Part shown: piece after piece, positions 46,443-56,942 of the stretch | How the letters are laid out: each line of letters starts with the position of its first letter | Position numbering within the stretch: position 1 is the stretch's first letter | Assembly: GCF_018812025.1 (NCBI RefSeq) | Contig: NC_063058.1 | Coordinates: 17,756,797-17,820,796 of the forward strand | DNA length: 64,000 nt | Source: Megalobrama amblycephala | Taxonomy: Eukaryota; Chordata; Actinopteri; Cypriniformes; Xenocyprididae | Direction: 5' to 3' | Notes under the pieces: generated by a model | What the model was told of the DNA's origin: nothing | What the model saw: only the letters and a program-made list of their open reading frames with translations | Databases searched by the model: none | Position numbers and translations under genes: made by a program

Positions 46443-47005
46443 GAGAACGACCTTTGCAACAACTTTCAAGTCCGAGTCAAGGAAAGTTTCAGGGTCTTCC
46501 CTGACATCATTACAAGTGCTACAAAGGACAGTGCAAAGGCACCGAGGAGGTGGATGTTAAAAGTTAAAAGGCCAGATGCTTGTTTTCATAGCTGGTGTGA
46601 CTCATCTGCTCCGGTGTCAGCTCCTTCCATAGAAGGGGGCAGGTGGAAATGGCAGGACATTGGCCTCTGGGGGCCTGAGGGTTTAAATACAGCCTGCTGA
46701 CATAACTGACCGGAGATCAACGCTTCTGCTTCATTTTTCCACCACACCTGCAGCTTTTTCGCCTGATCCCAGAGGGTAAAGATGCTGGATGCAAAACGGT
46801 GACACAGTCAGGGCCCAAAAAAAGCAGGCATAATAACAATTTATTTTCGTTCTCATAAGGCTCATAAGCTATCTTTATCATGCACTTTTTTCCAGTGACG
46901 AAGTCAACGCAGATCTGCTCAGTGTGAGCATGGATGAATTTCTCAAGGCGGGAATAATGATAAATATAGTGATGCACCAATAAAATAAAATAATGTGTTT
47001 TTTAA

Positions 47006-47070
<65 letters not shown>

Positions 47071-47529
47071 GTAAATATAATATAATACACAGTATGTAAA
47101 AGCCTTGACATTACTTCTTACAAAAGCTCTGACTTCCTCACTAAGATCAAACTAATCCAAAGGTACTCGAAAGTGGTGAAAAAAGTCCCTAAAACTCCCA
47201 TTAAAGTTTCATTTTTCATGGTTCCCTGCGCTTTCATTTAAATCCTTCTCCACTGTAGAGAATCCATACGGTTGCATTAATCACTTTCAATGTGGGGGAT
47301 TCAGCCCAGATTAAACTATCATTATAACCAACTCGTCTTCAACAAGTAAACAAACCTGCCAAACCAAACCGACGTGGCCACCTGTCAGTTTAATCCGATC
47401 CCAAAGGAGAAGGAATGTTAAAACACATTAATTACTGCTGAACAAATGTTTATGATAGAGGATCAAATGTCTTCACTGTGCCTACACAAAGCAAAGATGT
47501 ATTAATCTTGAATGTAAATGATTAAGTAC
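46443..47529. other. Intronic or downstream DNA of the - strand gene
   Basis: Sequence following the lowest visible exon of the unidentified gene. It includes a (TA)n at 47011-47064. A reverse open frame at 46717-46980 reads plausibly protein-like in part but has no acceptor site, so it is not called. Confidence 0.4.
47011..47064. repeat. (TA)n microsatellite
   Basis: A pure TA tract of about 54 bp. Confidence 0.97.
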
Positions 47530-47724
47530 CTGCTTTGGGTTTCTTGACAGTCATCATTATTGCTGTTCTCTGGCTGCACAAATGTTTGAGCTGGTGTTTG
47601 CTGAGATCTAGAGCTGCGATTCTTCAGCAGGAGGGAAGTTCCTCGTCCGGATTGACCTCGACTCCTTCTCCGAGCCACTTTACCCACGGGCCCTGACCTC
47701 ACCCGCCAGACTGAAGAGTTGGAG
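47530..47724 (-). CDS. Unidentified basic protein, exon 4 of those visible
   Basis: Exon of 195 nt with acceptor CTGACTCTTCACAG and donor CAG|GTACTT on the reverse strand. Its first base completes a Ser codon begun in the exon at 53916-54028, and the frame then reads SNSSVWRVRSGPVGKVARRR, continues with SRGQSGRGTS, SSRSQQTPAQTFVQPEN and CQETQS. It is rich in Ser, Arg and Gln with RRRSRG-type basic clusters, suggesting a nuclear or nucleic-acid-associated protein with disordered regions. I do not recognise the family. It ends in phase 2, so at least one more exon lies downstream, but I could not locate it. Confidence 0.72.
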
Positions 47725-47974
47725 CTGTGAAGAGTCAGAAATCAGTACTCAAAACTCAGGGACAAAGAGTGACGCCCAAATGTATTTGGTCATACAGTAT
47801 AAGCAGACTTAAAATGTATTTATTTTATTGAATCTGAAAACAAATAATGAGACCATTCCACTTCCTTTTGCTTCTAACTGCATGATTTTTACACTGAAGT
47901 AACAGGACACCATATACACACTGATTTACACCTGCAGTCCTGAATGATACACCCTGTTTACTGTAATCACACAA

Positions 47975-48001
47975 ACACACACACACACACACACACACAC
48001 C
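47975..48001. repeat. (CA)n microsatellite
   Basis: A pure AC dinucleotide run of about 27 bp. Confidence 0.95.
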
Positions 48002-48179
48002 CTCATACAATTACACTGCATCACAAAACACAGCATAGCTACACTAGTGATCATCACTGCGTAACAGATGACTAGACAAAGTTCAACATATTAGTATGGA
48101 AATTGCTAGTGACTAACAACAAGTACTGACTAAATGTAGTGAACATTACTGTTTAAATAAATCAGATGTTTGTACGTAT

Positions 48180-49110
48180 TTTTTCTGTAAATAATCATTA
48201 GTCAAGTCACGTGAATCAATGAAATTTCGAAATGTTTCGAAACACTTATGACGTAACAAAGCCTCGTTTACTGAAATCACGTGACTTTGGCAGTTTGATA
48301 CGCGCTCCGAACCACTGATTCGAAACAAAAGATTTGTAAAGCCTCGAAGCTTCATGAAGCAGTGTTTTGAAATCGCCCATCACTAGGTAATGTTGAATAA
48401 AGTCGTTATTTTGTTTTTTTGGTGCACAAAAAGTATTCTCGTCGCTTCATAACATTAAGGTTGAACCACTGTAGTCACATGAACTGTTTTAAATATGTTT
48501 TTAGCAGCTTTTTGAGCATCCAGTGTGTGAGGTTTGAATGCACTCTGACGCCGGAAGTGATCTCTCGCACTCATTGAAGTATACGCGCGAGAGATCACTT
48601 CCGTCATCAGAGTGCGCTTTCAGACCTCACACACCGGATGCTCAAGGCAGTTGGACATAGTCATGTATTAGAGGTAAAAAAATATATATATAATTACTGT
48701 TCGGTTTCTCGCACAAACCGATCATTTCGTGTCTTAGGACATCAATGTGTCATCACGAGCCCCAGGGTTTAATTTGGATTTGTCTGTGCATGTTTTTTTT
48801 TTACTCTTATAGATGGAGATCCCATTGACATGCATTATACGGCTGACAGACCGCAACGGTTGGAGTTAAAAATCATCATTTGTGTTCTACTGAAGAAACA
48901 AAGTCACCTACAACTTGGATGCCCTGGGGGTAAGCAGATAAACATCAAATTTTCATTTTTGAGTGAACTATCATTTTAATTATCTTGCTGTCAATGGAGG
49001 CCTCACTGAGCCATCGGATTTCAACAAAAATATCTTAATTTGTGTTCCGAATATGAACAAAGGTCTTAAGGGTGTGGAACGACAGAATGACAGAATTTTC
49101 ATAACTAAAA
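48180..49110. mobile_element. Disrupted TTAGTTCACCC fold-back remnant
   Basis: Pieces of the family are in order: CTTCATGAAGCAGTGTTTTG with AAATCGCCCATCACTA, TATTCTCGTCGCTTCATAAC, GTTGAACCACTGTAGTCACA, then, after about 500 bp of other DNA, GGAGGCCTCACTGAGCCATC and AAATATCTTAATTTGTGTTC. The interrupting DNA includes the palindrome at 48512-48645. The termini are lost. Confidence 0.7.
48512..48645. repeat. GC-rich 134-bp hairpin
   Basis: A near-perfect inverted repeat: TTGAGCATCC, GTGTGTGAGG, GCACTCTGACG and GGAAGTGATCTCTCGC are mirrored by GCGAGAGATCACTTCC, AGAGTGC, CCTCACACAC and GGATGCTCAA around a loop of roughly 20 bases. It interrupts the fold-back remnant. Confidence 0.85.
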
Positions 49111-50065
49111 ATTTATTTGTTATTTTAATATTACTTATATACTATTATAGTATTTACTGATATTTGGAATTAGTTTTTATTTTAAGTCATTTTGTTATGT
49201 GCTTTTGTCAGTTTTATGTTTTTAATATTTCTATTTATCTTTATTTTTATTTCAGTTTAGTAACTTGAGTACTTTTGTTTCAGTTAATTGTCAAGGCAAC
49301 ATTTCTAATTTTCACTAATTTTAAGTTTTAATTCAATTAACTATCATTTCAATTAATAGTTTTAGCTAATAATAACAACACTGCTTAATTTAAGATATGT
49401 TAGCTGAAAACAAGTCTAAATACCTTATGCAAAATGTATCTTGTTTTAAGATCAAGATGCTTTTTCATAACTAGTGTTTGCTACCTAATATGATGCAAAA
49501 TACTATGCTAGAGTATCCTGATCTTTTGTCATGAAATACTTTCTACAAAGTATTTCAACGTAATTTCTCATACCATATTTATGCAAATCTGGATTTTCTG
49601 ACTACCCTAAAACTTCTCTGACTCGCCAATGAATATCTGTATTTCAACACAGCCTGTGCTCCAGGCATTTAGGCCTGGTTTTCTGGGATCAGGGTGAAGT
49701 GATGAAAACCTGAGCTGGGTGTTTGGACACACACAGAGAAAAGGACCCATTATTTCCTCATTATGTCAAATTAGAAAATCCATGCGCTGACCCTCGGTGA
49801 CCCCATTCGGTCTCAAGAATCATTCTATTGACAATAATGCAGAAGCTGCTGGGAATGACATGTATACTATGTATACGTGTTTATCCAACTTTTTTCAGGA
49901 GAAAGCTTTGCAATATAGAAAACCAACCAGGGTGTTCAAATGTTGAACTTTACTACATAATTTCAATTGCACAATTATTTCAAACCTTGTGGAACAATGG
50001 GACACTACATTGGATGCAGCCATCTTGAAATATTATCAACCATTTTAAATCTAAATATATACATA

Positions 50066-51588
50066 CAGGTGCTGGTCATATAATTAGAATATCATGAAAA
50101 AGTTCTTTTTTTTTTATTGTAAATTATTTTTAAAAATGAAACTTTCATATATTCTAGATTCCCTACATGTAAAGTAAAACATTTCAAAAGTTTTTTGATG
50201 ATTAGAGCGTACTGCTCATGAAAGTCCAAAATCCAGTATCTCAAAATATTAGAATATTTCCTAAGATCAATCAAAAAATGGATTTTCAAAACCGAAAAGT
50301 TCAAGTTCTTTAAAGTATGTTCATTTGTACACTCAATACATGGTCGGCAGCACATATTACAGCAAATGACTTGCTCCTAGCACAAATTACAGCATCAGTG
50401 AAGTGTGGCATGGAAGTGATCAGCCTGTGGCACTGCTGAGGCACTATTGAGCCTTCAGATCATCTGTATATAGTTGGATCGACTGTTTCTCATCTTTCTC
50501 TTAAAAATATCCCATAGATTCAGGGGGTCAGGCATGTTGGCTGGCCAATAAAACACAGTAATATCATGGTCAGTAAACCACTTGGAAGTGGTTTTTGCAC
50601 TGTGGGCAGGTGCTAAAGTCCTGCTGGAAAAGGAAATCAGCATCTCCATAAAGCTTGTCAGCAGATGGAAGCATAAAGTGCTCCAAAATCTCATGGTAGA
50701 TGGCTGCATTGACTTTGCACTTGATAAAACACAATGGACCAACACCAGCAGATGTCACGGCCCCCCCAAATCATTACTAACTTCAGAAACTTCACACTAG
50801 ACTTCAAGCAGCTTGGATTCTGTGCCTCTCCAGTCTTCCTTTAGACTCTGGGACCATGATTTCAACATGAAATGCAAAATTTACTTTTATCTGAAAAGAG
50901 GACTTTCGACCACTGTTCACTGTCCAGTTCTTTTTCTCCTTAGCCCAGGTAAGATGCTTCTGACGTTGTTTCTGTTTCAGAAGTGGCTTGGTAGTCCTTT
51001 TCCTGAAGATGTCTAAGTGTGGTGGCTCTTGATGCGCTGACTCCGGCTTCATTTGACTCATTGTGAAGCTCTCCCAAGTGTTTGAATCGGCTTTACTTGA
51101 CAGTATTCTCAAGCTTGTGGTCATCCCTGTTGCTTGTGCACCTTTGCCTACCCAATTTCTTCCTTCCAGTCAACTTTGCATTTAATATGCTTTGAAATTT
51201 CACTCTGTAAACAGCCACCCCATTCAGTAATGACCTTCTGTGACTTACTCTCTTTGTGGAGGGTGTCAATGATTGTCTCCTGGACCATTGCCAAGTCAGC
51301 AGTCATCCCCATTAGTGTGGTTTCAAAGAACAAGAGATACCCAGAATTTATACTGTAGGGATGGTCATCTAATAAAACTCAAATGTAAATATTCTAATAT
51401 TTTGAGATACTGGATTTTGGACTTTCATTAGCTGTACGCTCTAATCAATAAATTAAAAAAAAAAAACTTTTGAAATGTTTTACTTTACATGTAGGGAATC
51501 TAGTATAAATGAAAGATTCATTTTTTAAAATAATTTACAATAAAAAATGAACTTTTTCACGATATTCTAATTATATGACCAGCACCTG
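50066..51588 (-). mobile_element. Tc1-like DNA transposon, copy 2, full length
   Basis: A complete 1.5-kb element flanked by TA on both sides. The termini CAGGTGCTGGTCATATAATT and AATTATATGACCAGCACCTG are exact inverted repeats, continuing with AGAATATC and GATATTCT. The transposase is on the reverse strand: helix-turn-helix around 51148-51333 (DLAMVQETIIDTLHKE), linker and KQRQKHLTWAKEKKNW at 50804-51124, and catalytic pieces at 50455-50758 (GVGPLCFIKCKVNAA, AHSAKTTSKWF, WPAN). It lies in an intron of the unidentified gene and in the same orientation as that gene. Confidence 0.93.
50455..51333 (-). pseudogene. Broken Tc1-like transposase of copy 2
   Basis: The frame changes between QQD and APAHSAK, and between the KNW and GVGPLCF regions. 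The expected PDLNPIENLWD motif reads PDPLNLWD, so the catalytic Glu has been deleted. Copy 1 (1-1153) has the same small deletion and frame change, so the defects predate both insertions. No functional enzyme. Confidence 0.82.
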
Positions 51589-51591
51589 TAG

Positions 51592-52015
51592 TTCAGTCAT
51601 GAAACTCTAGATGGCACAGGCTGATGGGTCCTTAACACAAGCTGATGATAATTACAGCAACTACTTGGCACAAGCTGAATGAGCTTGCTGCTCACACATT
51701 TAAATGGCTGGTTACATTCACTATAGCAGTTTGCAGTGCGCTTCAGAGTTCCTCTGAAACCCTCCACCTTCCCCAGCTCCACCTGTATAGATCTGCTATG
51801 GGTTATTGATATATGCTATTTGTGCAGCAGCAGTATGTCTTACATATGCACAGCAGCGTATGTATTGGCAGTTGCAAGTTCTTGTACTTGCTCTGCAGCA
51901 GCAATTATCATCAGCAACAGCAGCAGCAGCAGCAGCGTAGCAGATATATTCTGCCAAGACCAAATACGTTAACACTGTCATATCCATTACCATGATAAAA
52001 ATCTTCAGAGAGTTG
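51592..52015 (-). repeat. Dispersed repeat shared with 24940-25160
   Basis: Begins GTCATGAAACTCTAGATGGC right beside the Tc1 end and continues to CCCTCCACCTTCCCCAGCTC and CACCTGTATAGATCTGCTA, the inverse of the copy at 24940-25160. Beyond about 51830 it has its own sequence with a (CAG)n-like run at 51913-51937. No coding role supported. Confidence 0.6.
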
Positions 52016-52060
52016 TCATGATTGAACTAAAGCAACAAATTACGAAATGCACCTTCCACC

Positions 52061-52863
52061 TTAAAAGGATTAGTTCACTTTGAAATGAAAATTAGCCCAA
52101 GCTTTACTTACCCTCAAGCCATCCGAGGTGTATATGACTTTCTTAATTTTGAAGAACATAATCGCAGAAATATTAATAAGTATCCTGACGCATCCGAGCT
52201 TTATAACGGCAGTGATAGGGATCAATGAGTATGAGCTGAAGAAAGTGCTTCCATCCATCATAAATATGTGCTCTACATGGCTCCGGGGGGTTAATAAAGG
52301 CTTTCTGAAGCGATGCATTTGTGTGAAAAAAATACCCATATTTAAACAAGTTATGAAGTAAAATATCTAGCTTCCGAACGAGCCGCCTTCCGCATTCAAC
52401 GTACGCAGAAAGTTTAAAACTCTTGCAGTTCACAAGGCTTACGCTACGTCCTATGCCTTCCCTATTCAACTTACGGAAAAAGTCTAACTGATGTGACGCC
52501 AGTTTACACTTTCTTCGTAACATCAATACAGAAGGTGATCTGGCGGAAGCTACATATTTTACTTGATAACTTGTTTAAATACAGATATATTTTTTACACA
52601 AAAGCATCACTTCGATTCAGAAGGCCTTTATTAACCCCCCGGAGCCATGTGGAGCACATATTTATGATGGATGGATGCACTTTCTTCAGCTCATACTCAT
52701 TGATCCCTATCACTGCCATTATAAAGCTTGGATGCGTCAGGATACTTATTAATATTTCTTCGATTATGTTCATCAGAAAGAAGAAAGTCATATACACCTA
52801 GGATGGCTTGAGGGTGAATAAAGCTTGGGCTAATTTTGATTTCAAAGTGAACTAATCCTTTAA
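52061..52863. mobile_element. Fold-back TTAA element (GGATTAGTTCACTTTGAAAT type)
   Basis: The left TTAAAAGGATTAGTTCACTT and the right AAGTGAACTAATCCTTTAA are inverted repeats. The arms continue with TAGCCCAAGCTTTACTTACC mirrored by GAATAAAGCTTGGGCTA, and CTCATACTCATTGATCCCTA mirrored by TAGGGATCAATGAGTATGAG. About 800 bp with hairpin arms of over 300 bp. The mirrored open frames (52128-52361, 52594-52797 and others) are the same palindrome read twice. Confidence 0.88.
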
Positions 52864-53915
52864 GTGTGCTCTATATCAAGGCATCTTAGCAATGTTCTGT
52901 ATGAACACAAGCCCTCATAATAAAATGCAGTGACGTGCACATGAACTTGAATTTCCTGCACAAAGATAATCAGATACACTCACATGCAAACAGGTGAGTT
53001 AGACACGCAAAACTACTTCAACTAGCCAGAAGCATTTTCCCATACAGTTAAAGATCCAGAACAAGATTCATTCTTGCTCAGACAAAAGTACAAAGCCATA
53101 AATTATGTCACTCTGTGATGAAGAAAATAACAAAAATGCAAGGACCTCATTGGTGACATCCACCTTTCTTTAACTACCTGAATAGTGTTAAGAGATAGTT
53201 CACAGAAAAATAAAAATTCTTTTATGATTTACTCATCATTTACTTACTCAACTCATTCCAAACCTGTATGACTTTATTTCTTCTATCCAACAAAGATATT
53301 TTGAAGAATGTGCTGGCTGCTTTTTTCCATGCAATTACAATTAATAAGGACTGAAGCTTTTGAGCTTCAAAAAGGATGCAAAAACTGGACATCGCTAATT
53401 CGTCTGTTGTGATAATGTCTGTTCATCAAATGGATAAAGGAAATGCTTTATAAAATTTTAATGTTTCATTTAAAAATTTATTTATTTATAAACATGCATT
53501 AAATAAATAATTATTAAAATAAAAATAAGAATATTTATATATTTATCATTTTAAAAAAAGTGATTAGCTTACAATTTTATATTTGAATTAATACATTGGT
53601 GATTAATGATTAATGATTTCTTTATTTTTATTTTTAAGTAGCATTGTAATTCCATTGAAAAAGTTTTTTTGTGTTGCAAAGAAAAAAGAAAGTTATGGGT
53701 TTTGTAACAATTTGAGCATGAGTAAATGACCAGATTTTAATTTTTAGAAGTATTCCATTAATCTTCGAGTGTATTATATTTAACAGTTCTGAGGCAGAAG
53801 AATTGTAGTCAATTAAAATGTAGCAATTAACAAAATCCATTTAAACACAAAAGGGGACCGATTTTTGACACTTTGTCCATCTGTCTAGCATCTTGTCTCT
53901 TTTTCTTTCACACAC

Positions 53916-54028
53916 CTGTCTTCAGTAGCACCTCCATCTGAATCTTGAGAAGGGAGTCTCTCCTTCTTGACCCCACCCAGAGTGGAATTCTGGGAACGTC
54001 GTCTACTACTGCTCCTCCTGGTTCGAAC
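53916..54028 (-). CDS. Unidentified basic protein, exon 3 of those visible
   Basis: A 113-nt exon with acceptor ATGTGATTCAG and donor ACAG|GTGTGT. Starts in phase 0 and encodes VRTRRSSSRRRSQNSTLGGV then KKERLPSQDSDGGATED, ending two bases into a Ser codon that is completed by the exon at 47530-47724. RTRRSSSRRRS is an Arg/Ser cluster typical of nuclear localisation or phosphorylation regions. Function unknown. Confidence 0.75.
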
Positions 54029-54253
54029 CTGAATCACATAATTCTTAGACTGAATATGTACATAGGATAAATGTATGCACAGCAAAAAAACATATCAAAA
54101 GTGTATATTTTCTTAGAAATCTAATACAGACAGTGGAGTTGCTGCTACCACATTGTCATTTTCGATTTCAAATGATGCAGAAGCCACGTTTAATGACAAA
54201 AAATGTGGTTTATTCATATATAAAGGTGGTCATAAAAATAAAAACAGGTGCAC

Positions 54254-54429
54254 CTGTGCCTGAGTGAAAGAGGTGGAGATTCTTGTTTTGGGGAGGCGGC
54301 TGAGGGCAGGGCTCTTCTTGGCAGGAGAAGATTTGGCAGCTGCACTGTACTTGCCTGATTCCAAAAGGTAATGCTGAGCCACTTTCAGCAGTCGTGTAAA
54401 AACATTCTTAGTGCTGGAGCTTGGAGCTT
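54254..54429 (-). CDS. Unidentified basic protein, exon 2 of those visible
   Basis: A 176-nt exon with acceptor TTTGTAATCCCCAG and donor CACAG|GTGCAC. The first two bases complete a Glu codon started in the exon at 56701-56799; it then reads APSSSTKNVFTRLLKVAQHY, LLESGKYSAAAKSSPAKK and SPALSRLPKTRISTSFTQAQ. NVFTRLLKVAQHYLLESGK is predicted helical and is the only likely folded segment seen; the rest is Lys/Ser/Pro-rich. It joins the next exon in phase 0. Confidence 0.78.
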
Positions 54430-54538
54430 CTGGGGATTACAAAGAAAATAATAAAAAATCTTAAGTTAAGAATCACAGATAAAGCAAGACACGTGGAAGT
54501 GCAGTATATGTTTAATATGCGTGGAGTGGATCTATATA

Positions 54539-55756
54539 CACCGATCAGGCGTAACATTATGAGCACTGACAGGTGAAGTAATTAACACTGATTATCTCTT
54601 CATCACGACACCTGTTAGTGGGTGGGATATATTAGGCAGCAAATGAACATTTTGTCCTCAAAGTTGATGTGTTAGAAGCAGGAAAAATGGCCAAGCGTAA
54701 GGATTTGAGTGAGTTTGACAATGGCCAAATTGTGATGGCTAGAAGACTGGTTCAGAGCATCTCCAAAACTGCAGCTCTTGTGGGGTGTTCCCGGTCTGCA
54801 GTGGTCAGTATCTATCAAAAGTGGTCCAAGGAAGGAACAGTGGAGAACCGGCGACAGGGTCATGGGCGGCCAAGGCTCATTGATTCACGTAGGGAGTGAA
54901 GGCTGGCCCGTGTGGTCTGATCCAACAGATGAGCTACTGTAGCTCAAATTGCTCAAGAAGTTAATGCTGGTTCTGATAGAAAGGTGTCAGAATACACAGT
55001 GCATCTCAGTTTGTTGCGTATGGAGCTGCATAGCTGCAGACCAGTCAGGGTGCCCATGCTGACCCCTGTCCACCGCCGAAAGTACCAACAGTGGGCACGT
55101 GAGCATCAGAACTGGACCACGGAGCAATGGAAGAAGGTGGCCTGGTCTGATGAATCACGTTTTCTTTTACATCACTAGCATGGCCGGGTGTTTGTGTGTC
55201 TCTTACCTGGGGAACACATGGCACCAGGATGCACTATGGGAAGAAGGCAAGCCGGTGGAGGCAGCATGATGCGGGCAATGTTCTGCTGGAAAACCTTGGG
55301 TCCTGCCATCCATGTGGATGTTACTTTGACACGTACCACCTACCTAAGCATTGTTGCAGACCATGTACACCCTTTCATGGAAACGGTATTCCCTGGTGGC
55401 TGTTGCCTCTTTCAGCAGGATAATGTGCCCTGCCACAAAGCAAAAATGGTTCAGGAATGATTTGAGGAGCACAGCAACAAGTTTGAGGTGTTGATTTGGC
55501 CTCCAAATTCCCCAGATCTCAATCCAATCGAGTATCTGTGGGATGTGCTGAACAAACAAGTCCAATCCATGGAGGCTCCACCTCACAACTTAAAGGACGT
55601 AAAGGATCTGCTGCTAACATCTTGGTGCCAGATACCACAGCACACCTTCAGGGGTCTAGTGGAGTCCATGCCTCGATGGGTCAGGGCTGTTTTGGCAGCA
55701 AAAGTGGGACCAACACAATATTGGGCAGGTGGTCATAATGTTATGCCTGATCAGTG
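54539..55756 (+). mobile_element. Tc1-like transposon with D-36-E spacing
   Basis: A 1218-bp element flanked by TA, with ends CACCGATCAGGCGTAACATT and AATGTTATGCCTGATCAGTG, inverted repeats with two mismatches in 20. It contains one long transposase frame (below). It lies in the intron between two exons of the unidentified - strand gene and opposes that gene's direction. Compact length and short terminal repeats fit the Tc1 group. Confidence 0.92.
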
Positions 55757-55811
55757 TATATATATTGTATATAGGCATGGCAGTGATTTGGATCTGCAAA
55801 CGCAGGAGTGA
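54669..55811 (+). pseudogene. Nearly intact Tc1-like transposase with five stops
   Basis: One reading frame runs from 54669 to past the element end without a frameshift, interrupted only by stops at 54897, 54918, 54930, 55176 and 55458. Helix-turn-helix (residues about 10-75, [37 protein letters not shown]), GRPR hook (HGRPRLID), first Asp in WSDESRF, second Asp in FQQDNVP, Glu in LNPIEYLWD. There are 36 residues between the second Asp and the Glu, counting one stop as a residue. Three stops are TGA where Arg (CGA) would be expected, consistent with CpG decay. Confidence 0.88.
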
Positions 55812-56700
55812 TACAAATGGCTAAACGGTTTCAGTGCTGATAGTGGGAGAAATTCGAAAACCATACATATATACACACACATGGAACTGCAAAAATAACT
55901 ATATTTACTATATTTATACTTTCTCTGGAAAATGTGAGTGGTGCTTGTCTTGTAGCATGCACATGACTTTATAGTTGTTTTTGCACATTATTAAAAAGTA
56001 TATAAAAGTATAACCACTTTTAATGTAACCACTTTTGTAAGTACATTTAAAAAGTAGTACCAATGGGTCAATAGGTGAACTTCTGCAAGTTGCAGTATAT
56101 TTCCAGGTACAAACAAACATCACACCACAAATGCGCCCACAGCACAAAAGTGAATGTTATCAGACTCTATCACATTTACACAGGTGCTGCCGGCCTGCTC
56201 TAGCTAATGCAGGCTGTGTGCTGGAGAACAGATATCGATGTCAGCCACATATGCCACTAGGGATTCTGCCTGTCCCCTGTAATCTCATCAACAGAACAAG
56301 GAAATGTGGGCTGTATTGTATTTCAAAGCGTCTGTTTTGGTGGTTTTGAATCGGGTAGGTAAAGGAGTACAACTGGTTGATACGTTCTGTACTCGAGCGT
56401 AATTTGCTTGACATTGAATGCGTGAATAGTGACCTGAAGTACAGAGTGTCAAAAGGTTTTAGCCTATTGTCTTGATTTTATTTTTTCTGGGCTTTCTGCC
56501 AATAGTATTAACTCGTGCCAATTGATTGGATCCAAGGGGCATTATAATTTCATGGATGATACAGCAGGGTGCCATCTCAAGGTACTGGCGCACTTTCGTA
56601 TCTACTCTGTATCTCTCGTAGCAATGACCCATTAGATTAACAGCGTGAAGGTCCAGACCTGCCTAAATTACTCATAAATAATCTCTATGAACCGGCTCAC
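55757..56700 (-). other. Intron of the unidentified gene, no further feature
   Basis: Intron DNA between the Tc1 element and the next exon. Nothing recognised apart from AT-rich sequence. Confidence 0.5.
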
Positions 56701-56799
56701 CTTTCTTGGAAGTGTTCTTGGCACCTTCTTGTGAAAGTTTTACATCTTCTTGCCTGAGAGAACTCGTACAGCCTTTTGCGCGTTCTTTTTTCACTTTCT
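56701..56799 (-). CDS. Unidentified basic protein, exon 1 of those visible
   Basis: A 99-nt exon with acceptor CTATCTTTGCAG and donor AAAG|GTGAGC. It starts with the last two bases of a codon from an upstream exon, then reads KVKKERAKGCTSSLRQEDVK and LSQEGAKNTSKK, ending one base into a Glu codon that the exon at 54254-54429 completes. Lys-rich and probably disordered. Exact phase agreement across all four exons is the main reason to believe the gene is real. Earlier exons lie upstream, possibly beyond 57 kb, and were not identified. Confidence 0.72.
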
Positions 56800-56942
56800 C
56801 TGCAAAGATAGATGTGAAACAGAAATGTAACATGTATTTGAAACATCTGGTCAAAAATAAAATAAAATAAATAATTAAATAAAAAAAAAAGTTATATAAA
56901 AAATAAAAATTATAACAAATAAAAATAACTAAGAGTAGTACA

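Larger units (their letters stand above)
47725..53915 (-). other. Large intron of the unidentified gene, repeat-filled
   Basis: A 6.2-kb intron holding a (CA)n tract, remnants of a TTAGTTCACCC element with a hairpin inserted, a complete Tc1-like copy, a dispersed repeat and a TTAA fold-back element, each listed separately. At 53190-53330 there is a partial repeat end (GATAGTTCACAGAAAAATAA) that resembles the fold-back families. The remaining parts (49120-50060, 52870-53915) show nothing recognisable. Confidence 0.6.

Noticed and set aside
46717..46980. A reverse frame with the protein-like text SRLEKFIHAHTEQICVDFV
   Set aside because: There is no splice acceptor at its start and I recognise no family. 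It also does not provide an obvious phase-matching continuation of the 47530 exon.
52128..52801. Several 60-117-aa frames with similar sequence on both strands
   Set aside because: They are the two arms of one fold-back element read in opposite directions, not genes.
47530..56799. Naming the - strand gene as INCENP or another mitotic protein
   Set aside because: The basic Ser/Arg-rich composition invited the idea, but no INCENP motif (such as IN-box text) is visible, so no name is given.
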